Below the pieces are notes generated by a model. It was not told where the DNA came from. It did not search any database and worked only from the letters and a program-made list of their open reading frames with translations. A program made the position numbers and the translations under genes. A stretch of DNA of 8,009 nt from Cyanobacteria bacterium UBA1221 (GTDB lineage: Bacteria > Cyanobacteriota > Vampirovibrionia > Gastranaerophilales > Gastranaerophilaceae). Shown in pieces: positions 6,283-8,009 of the stretch (position 1 is its first letter; each line of letters starts with the position of its first letter). Location: contig DBXD01000072.1 in assembly GCA_002309425.1 (NCBI GenBank), forward strand, positions 1-8,009, written 5' to 3'.

Positions 6283-6436
6283 CATGTCATTGCGAGGAGC
6301 GTAGCGACGTGGCAATCCAGCCGTTTTGGTTATTCATAATCATATAAATTTTAGGTGATACCTAGTTTATAAAACTTGTTTTTAAATAGCTGGATTACGT
6401 CAGTCGGCAGGCTTCTGCCTCCCTCGTAATGACATG
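6283..6436. repeat. 154-bp nested palindromic repeat element (MITE/REP-like)
   Basis: The outer arms CATGTCATTGCGAGG (6283-6297) and CCTCGTAATGACATG (6422-6436) pair at 14 of 15 positions. Inner arms AATCCAGC (6314-6321) and GCTGGATT (6389-6396) pair perfectly, with ACGT outside each. A small hairpin TAGGT-gat-ACCTA (6352-6364) sits at the centre, and the right half carries a private hairpin GGCAG-GCTT-CTGCC (6406-6419). All dyads share a centre near 6358, so the element could fold into one long hairpin. The left half (CATTGCGAGGAGCG, then GACGTGGCAATCC) resembles a dispersed repeat I recall from many unrelated bacterial genomes. No coding capacity and no clear target duplication is seen. Confidence 0.8.
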
Positions 6437-6443
6437 TATAAAA

Positions 6444-6463
6444 GGTGCGCAGGTATGCGCACC
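6444..6463. repeat. Perfect GC-rich hairpin followed by CTAC and a T-rich tail
   Basis: GGTGCGCA (6444-6451), loop GGTA, TGCGCACC (6456-6463): an 8-bp perfect stem, strikingly GC-rich for this genome. It is followed by CTACATATCTTATTTTTATTT. The GGTGCG...CGCACCCTAC pattern resembles short palindromes that I recall as abundant in cyanobacterial genomes. Plausible second terminator for alaS. Confidence 0.7.
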
Positions 6464-6484
6464 CTACATATCTTATTTTTATTT

Positions 6485-6530
6485 GGTAGACTAAAGTCTA
6501 CCCTAATTTTCTAAAGTCTACCATACTTTT
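6485..6530. repeat. Hairpin repeat with a tandem half copy
   Basis: GGTAGAC-TAAA-GTCTACC (6485-6502) is a perfect 7-bp hairpin. The 20 bases from 6491 are repeated in tandem at 6511-6530 with two differences; the second copy lacks the left arm. Both end in T-rich tails on the plus strand. The array ends six bases before the stop codon of the minus-strand gene at 6536, so the hairpin may also terminate that gene. Confidence 0.75.
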
Positions 6531-6535
6531 CTTTT

Positions 6536-7240
6536 TTAAAATAGGTTTGCCAATGTAGATTTAGTTTTATGTAGGCAATCATTGATATAGTCTTTATTAT
6601 TTAAATATACATCATACAAGACTCCTACTCCTGCACCTATCAATGCACCAGGTAATGCCGTAACACCACCAAGAGTAGCCCCGGTTGCAGCACCAATAGT
6701 AGCTCCTTGCGCTACATGGGATACAGCTTTACCGGTTTTTTCCCACTTTTTGTTTGTATTTTTAACTTGGCCATTTGAAATTTGTTCAATTAATTCATCT
6801 TTTGAAATCTTATCGGAAAAACCAAGCGTAAAGGTATTAACAAAACCGGTAATAAAGGAATTACTTGTATTTTCTTTTATGGAATTGAATAAGTCCTCAC
6901 CTGTTATACGAGTATAGTTCTCGTATGCACTTCCATACAGTGTTTTATTATCAATTTTATTTTCCGGGTCATACATTAATTTAAAAGCTTGTAAAAACTC
7001 GTTAAATGCCGGTACAATTTGCAGATCATTTCCTGCTTTAATTGCATCTTGCAACACCTTTGCTGTATAATTCACATTATTACAAAACATACCGCTATAA
7101 ATATTATTATCAATCTTTGGATTACTAACCACTGTAGAATCTGCACTGGATGGCGGTACTGTTGCAACACTGTCCGAAACGGGCGGTGTCTGTGTAGTTG
7201 TAGTCACAAGCGGATTGTTTTCAATTCTTAAATTCCCCAT
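6536..7240 (-). CDS. Uncharacterised 234-aa protein with C-terminal glycine zipper
   Basis: I do not recognise this protein. An excellent SD (AAGGAG at 7248-7253) fixes the ATG at 7240. Residues 1-40 form a Thr/Ser/Pro/Val-rich, probably disordered stretch without a typical signal peptide. Residues 45-170 look like a folded helical domain (for example YTAKVLQDAIKAG, then FNEFLQAFKLMY) with two Cys in the whole chain (53, 222). Residues 174-211 are a Gly/Ala-rich hydrophobic segment with Gly at 179, 183, 187, 191 and again at 198, 202, 206. This GxxxGxxxG pattern is the glycine zipper known from membrane-inserting and pore-forming proteins. A polar tail with Lys follows. This suggests membrane association or insertion; a secreted toxin or effector, bacteriocin-like protein or membrane-anchored structural protein are all possible, and the sequence does not decide. 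It is convergent with alaS and separate from aroB. Confidence 0.8.
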   Translation of the reverse strand: MGNLRIENNPLVTTTTQTPPVSDSVATVPPSSADSTVVSNPKIDNNIYSGMFCNNVNYTAKVLQDAIKAGNDLQIVPAFNEFLQAFKLMYDPENKIDNKTLYGSAYENYTRITGEDLFNSIKENTSNSFITGFVNTFTLGFSDKISKDELIEQISNGQVKNTNKKWEKTGKAVSHVAQGATIGAATGATLGGVTALPGALIGAGVGVLYDVYLNNKDYINDCLHKTKSTLANLF

Positions 7241-7319
7241 AATAAATCTCCTTTCAAAATTCTTTGTAAATCCCCATTTTAAATTTTTCCTTGTGTTTTA
7301 AAATGTTTTGTAACTATAT

Positions 7320-7350
7320 AAAAAATTTCTGCCCAAAATAATTGCGCAGA
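7320..7350 (-). terminator. Terminator-like hairpin upstream of the glycine-zipper gene
   Basis: On the minus strand TCTGC-G-CAA, loop TTATT, TTG-G-GCAGA (7350-7328) forms an 8-bp stem with one G-G mismatch, followed by AATTTTTT. It lies 260 nt beyond the aroB stop and about 80 nt before the next start codon. It could end an aroB transcript, end a small RNA, or attenuate the downstream gene. Confidence 0.4.
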
Positions 7351-7443
7351 GCCCCTCCTGTTCCCTCCTATCCTATCCGGCATTATGTCTTAGTTTCAGC
7401 AGTTTTTAAATTCATATTTACAAAAATTTACATTCTGAGGTCA

Positions 7444-7553
7444 AATGGATAAATGTAGATAAGTTTATCGTTAATAAGTTGTTAAGTACATTTCAGAGCT
7501 TCGCATAATTAATTAAAATAACCAATTTGCGCTTGCGCCGATAAGAACTTATC
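7444..7553. repeat. Cluster of GATAA/TTATC dyads and DnaA-box-like sites
   Basis: GATAA-GT-TTATC (7458-7469) and GATAAG-AA-CTTATC (7540-7553) are two related short palindromes. On the minus strand TTATCTACA (7462-7454) and TTATCCATT (7452-7444) repeat at a 10-bp step, and each is one or two bases from the DnaA box TTATCCACA. Five TTATC motifs occur on either strand in about 110 bp. They may be binding sites; no protein can be assigned. Confidence 0.4.
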
Positions 7554-7610
7554 AACTTATATACTTATAAATTATTCTACCGCATGAAGTACCGTAAAGA
7601 ACTTCTCATC

Positions 7611-8009
7611 TTATAGTCCTATCGTCTTATCGACAAAGATTTCATCTTCCGCAAGAGATACTTCTCTTACCTGAGCATAATCTGTCGGTAACACAAAAGT
7701 AATTCTGCCGTTTTCCGCTTTTTTATCCATTTTCATCGCTTCAATAATTTTTTCCTGCGGAAATGCAGGAATAGACTGAAACTCAAATTTATCCAGAATG
7801 TCGTTTGCAATATAGGCATAATGTTCATCCACAAACCCTTTTTCCTTAGCAAGATTAAATGCAAACCTCATACCTTTCACAACGGCTTCACCATGGGTAT
7901 ATTTCTTGTATTTTGTAATATTTTCTATTGCATGCCCGTATGTATGACCAAAATTCAGTATTTTCCGCAACCCGGATTCTTTTTCATCCTGCTCAACAAC
8001 CGATATTTT
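7611..8009 (-). CDS. aroB: 3-dehydroquinate synthase, C-terminal part (gene runs off the right edge)
   Basis: AroB converts DAHP to 3-dehydroquinate, the second step of the shikimate pathway to aromatic amino acids, using NAD and a divalent metal. The reading frame is open to the window edge and gives 132 residues, beginning KISVVEQDEKESGLRKIL. The hallmark NFGHTYGHAIE follows at visible residues 19-29, then THGEAV at 38-43. The second His of the first motif (26) and the His of the second (39) correspond to metal ligands of the family. The C-terminal helical domain then runs to the TAA at 7611. A TTG at 7970 is internal, not a start, because family homology continues upstream of it. About 220-230 N-terminal residues, including the NAD-binding domain, are missing. 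No strong terminator lies directly after the stop. Confidence 0.96.
   Translation of the reverse strand, partial: KISVVEQDEKESGLRKILNFGHTYGHAIENITKYKKYTHGEAVVKGMRFAFNLAKEKGFVDEHYAYIANDILDKFEFQSIPAFPQEKIIEAMKMDKKAENGRITFVLPTDYAQVREVSLAEDEIFVDKTIGL

Larger units (their letters stand above)
7241..7610. other. 370-bp intergenic region between the glycine-zipper gene and aroB
   Basis: I see no convincing gene here. On the minus strand, from aroB towards the next gene, it holds AT-rich dyads built on GATAA/TTATC (7444-7553), then a TTGACC hexamer (7444-7439) with a weak TAAATA 18 bases on. A purine-rich tract follows at 7378-7352, with repeated GGATA and AGGAGG, then a terminator-like hairpin (7350-7321) and finally the SD of the downstream gene. 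A weak promoter (TTATTT, 17 bases, TATAGT at 7318-7313) may serve the gene at 6536-7240. The layout is compatible with a short untranslated RNA or a long regulated leader. Confidence 0.5.

Noticed and set aside
7019..7231. Plus-strand 70-codon Cys/Ile-rich frame
   Set aside because: Antisense to the glycine-zipper gene, which has a near-perfect SD; the Cys/Ile-rich composition is typical of a shadow frame.
7279..7383. Minus-strand 34-codon frame starting MPDRIGGNRRG
   Set aside because: No SD before the ATG, rare-looking AGG/GGG codons from the purine tract, and it runs through the terminator-like hairpin. Kept only as a remote possibility.
7444..7553. Chromosomal replication origin
   Set aside because: No exact DnaA box, no dnaA/dnaN/gidA neighbour and only about 110 bp of motif; reported only as a low-interest cluster.
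7572..7610. Hairpin just after the aroB stop (ATGA/AGT with ACT/TCAT arms on the minus strand)
   Set aside because: A 7-bp stem with a two-base bulge and no following T run, so not a convincing terminator.
1..8009. tRNA genes, CRISPR arrays, transposase genes, riboswitches
   Set aside because: None seen on either strand: no cloverleaf, no regularly spaced direct repeats, no transposase-like protein. The repeats at 6245-6530 are palindromic and irregularly spaced, unlike CRISPR.

Overview
The window is AT-rich bacterial DNA with compact genes, strong Shine-Dalgarno (SD) sites and short intergenic gaps. Gene content suggests an anaerobe or fermenter: an [FeFe]-hydrogenase maturation GTPase (hydF) sits among housekeeping genes (deoB, rpsO, alaS, aroB). 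Low GC, HydF, an AlaS with an extra Cys-rich loop, small stand-alone helix-turn-helix (HTH) proteins, and palindromic repeats of a kind I associate with cyanobacteria-related genomes are compatible with a gut Vampirovibrionia/Gastranaerophilales (Melainabacteria) genome. That placement is an inference; a Clostridia-like or other low-GC anaerobe is not excluded.

Layout. 1-563 (-): 5' half of deoB, with its promoter at 587-615. 730-1311 (+): an unrecognised, mostly helical 193-aa protein. 1331-1731 (+): a self-contained rpsO unit with promoter, a hairpin at the predicted mRNA 5' end, the S15 gene and a terminator that also serves the convergent gene. 1767-2303: two divergent small HTH genes, an Xre/Cro-like one (-) and a LuxR/GerE-type one (+), separated by 117 bp containing a perfect 12-bp inverted repeat. 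2358-3551 (+): hydF. 3634-6237 (+): full-length alaS. 6238-6535: no gene; a cluster of palindromic repeats between convergent genes, including a 154-bp nested palindrome and several short hairpins. 6536-7240 (-): an unrecognised 234-aa protein ending in a glycine-zipper hydrophobic segment. 7241-7610: no convincing gene, but dyads, a purine-rich tract and a terminator-like hairpin. 7611-8009 (-): 3' part of aroB.

How the genes relate. The housekeeping genes do not form one pathway: DeoB acts in nucleoside salvage, S15 in 30S assembly, AlaS in translation, AroB in the shikimate pathway and HydF in hydrogenase H-cluster assembly. Most have their own promoter. The HTH pair looks like a small regulatory module, with a candidate operator overlapping the promoter of the LuxR-like gene. 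The least explained parts are this HTH switch, the glycine-zipper protein with its leader region, and the 6.25-6.53 kb repeat cluster. No complete new defence or mobile system is visible.
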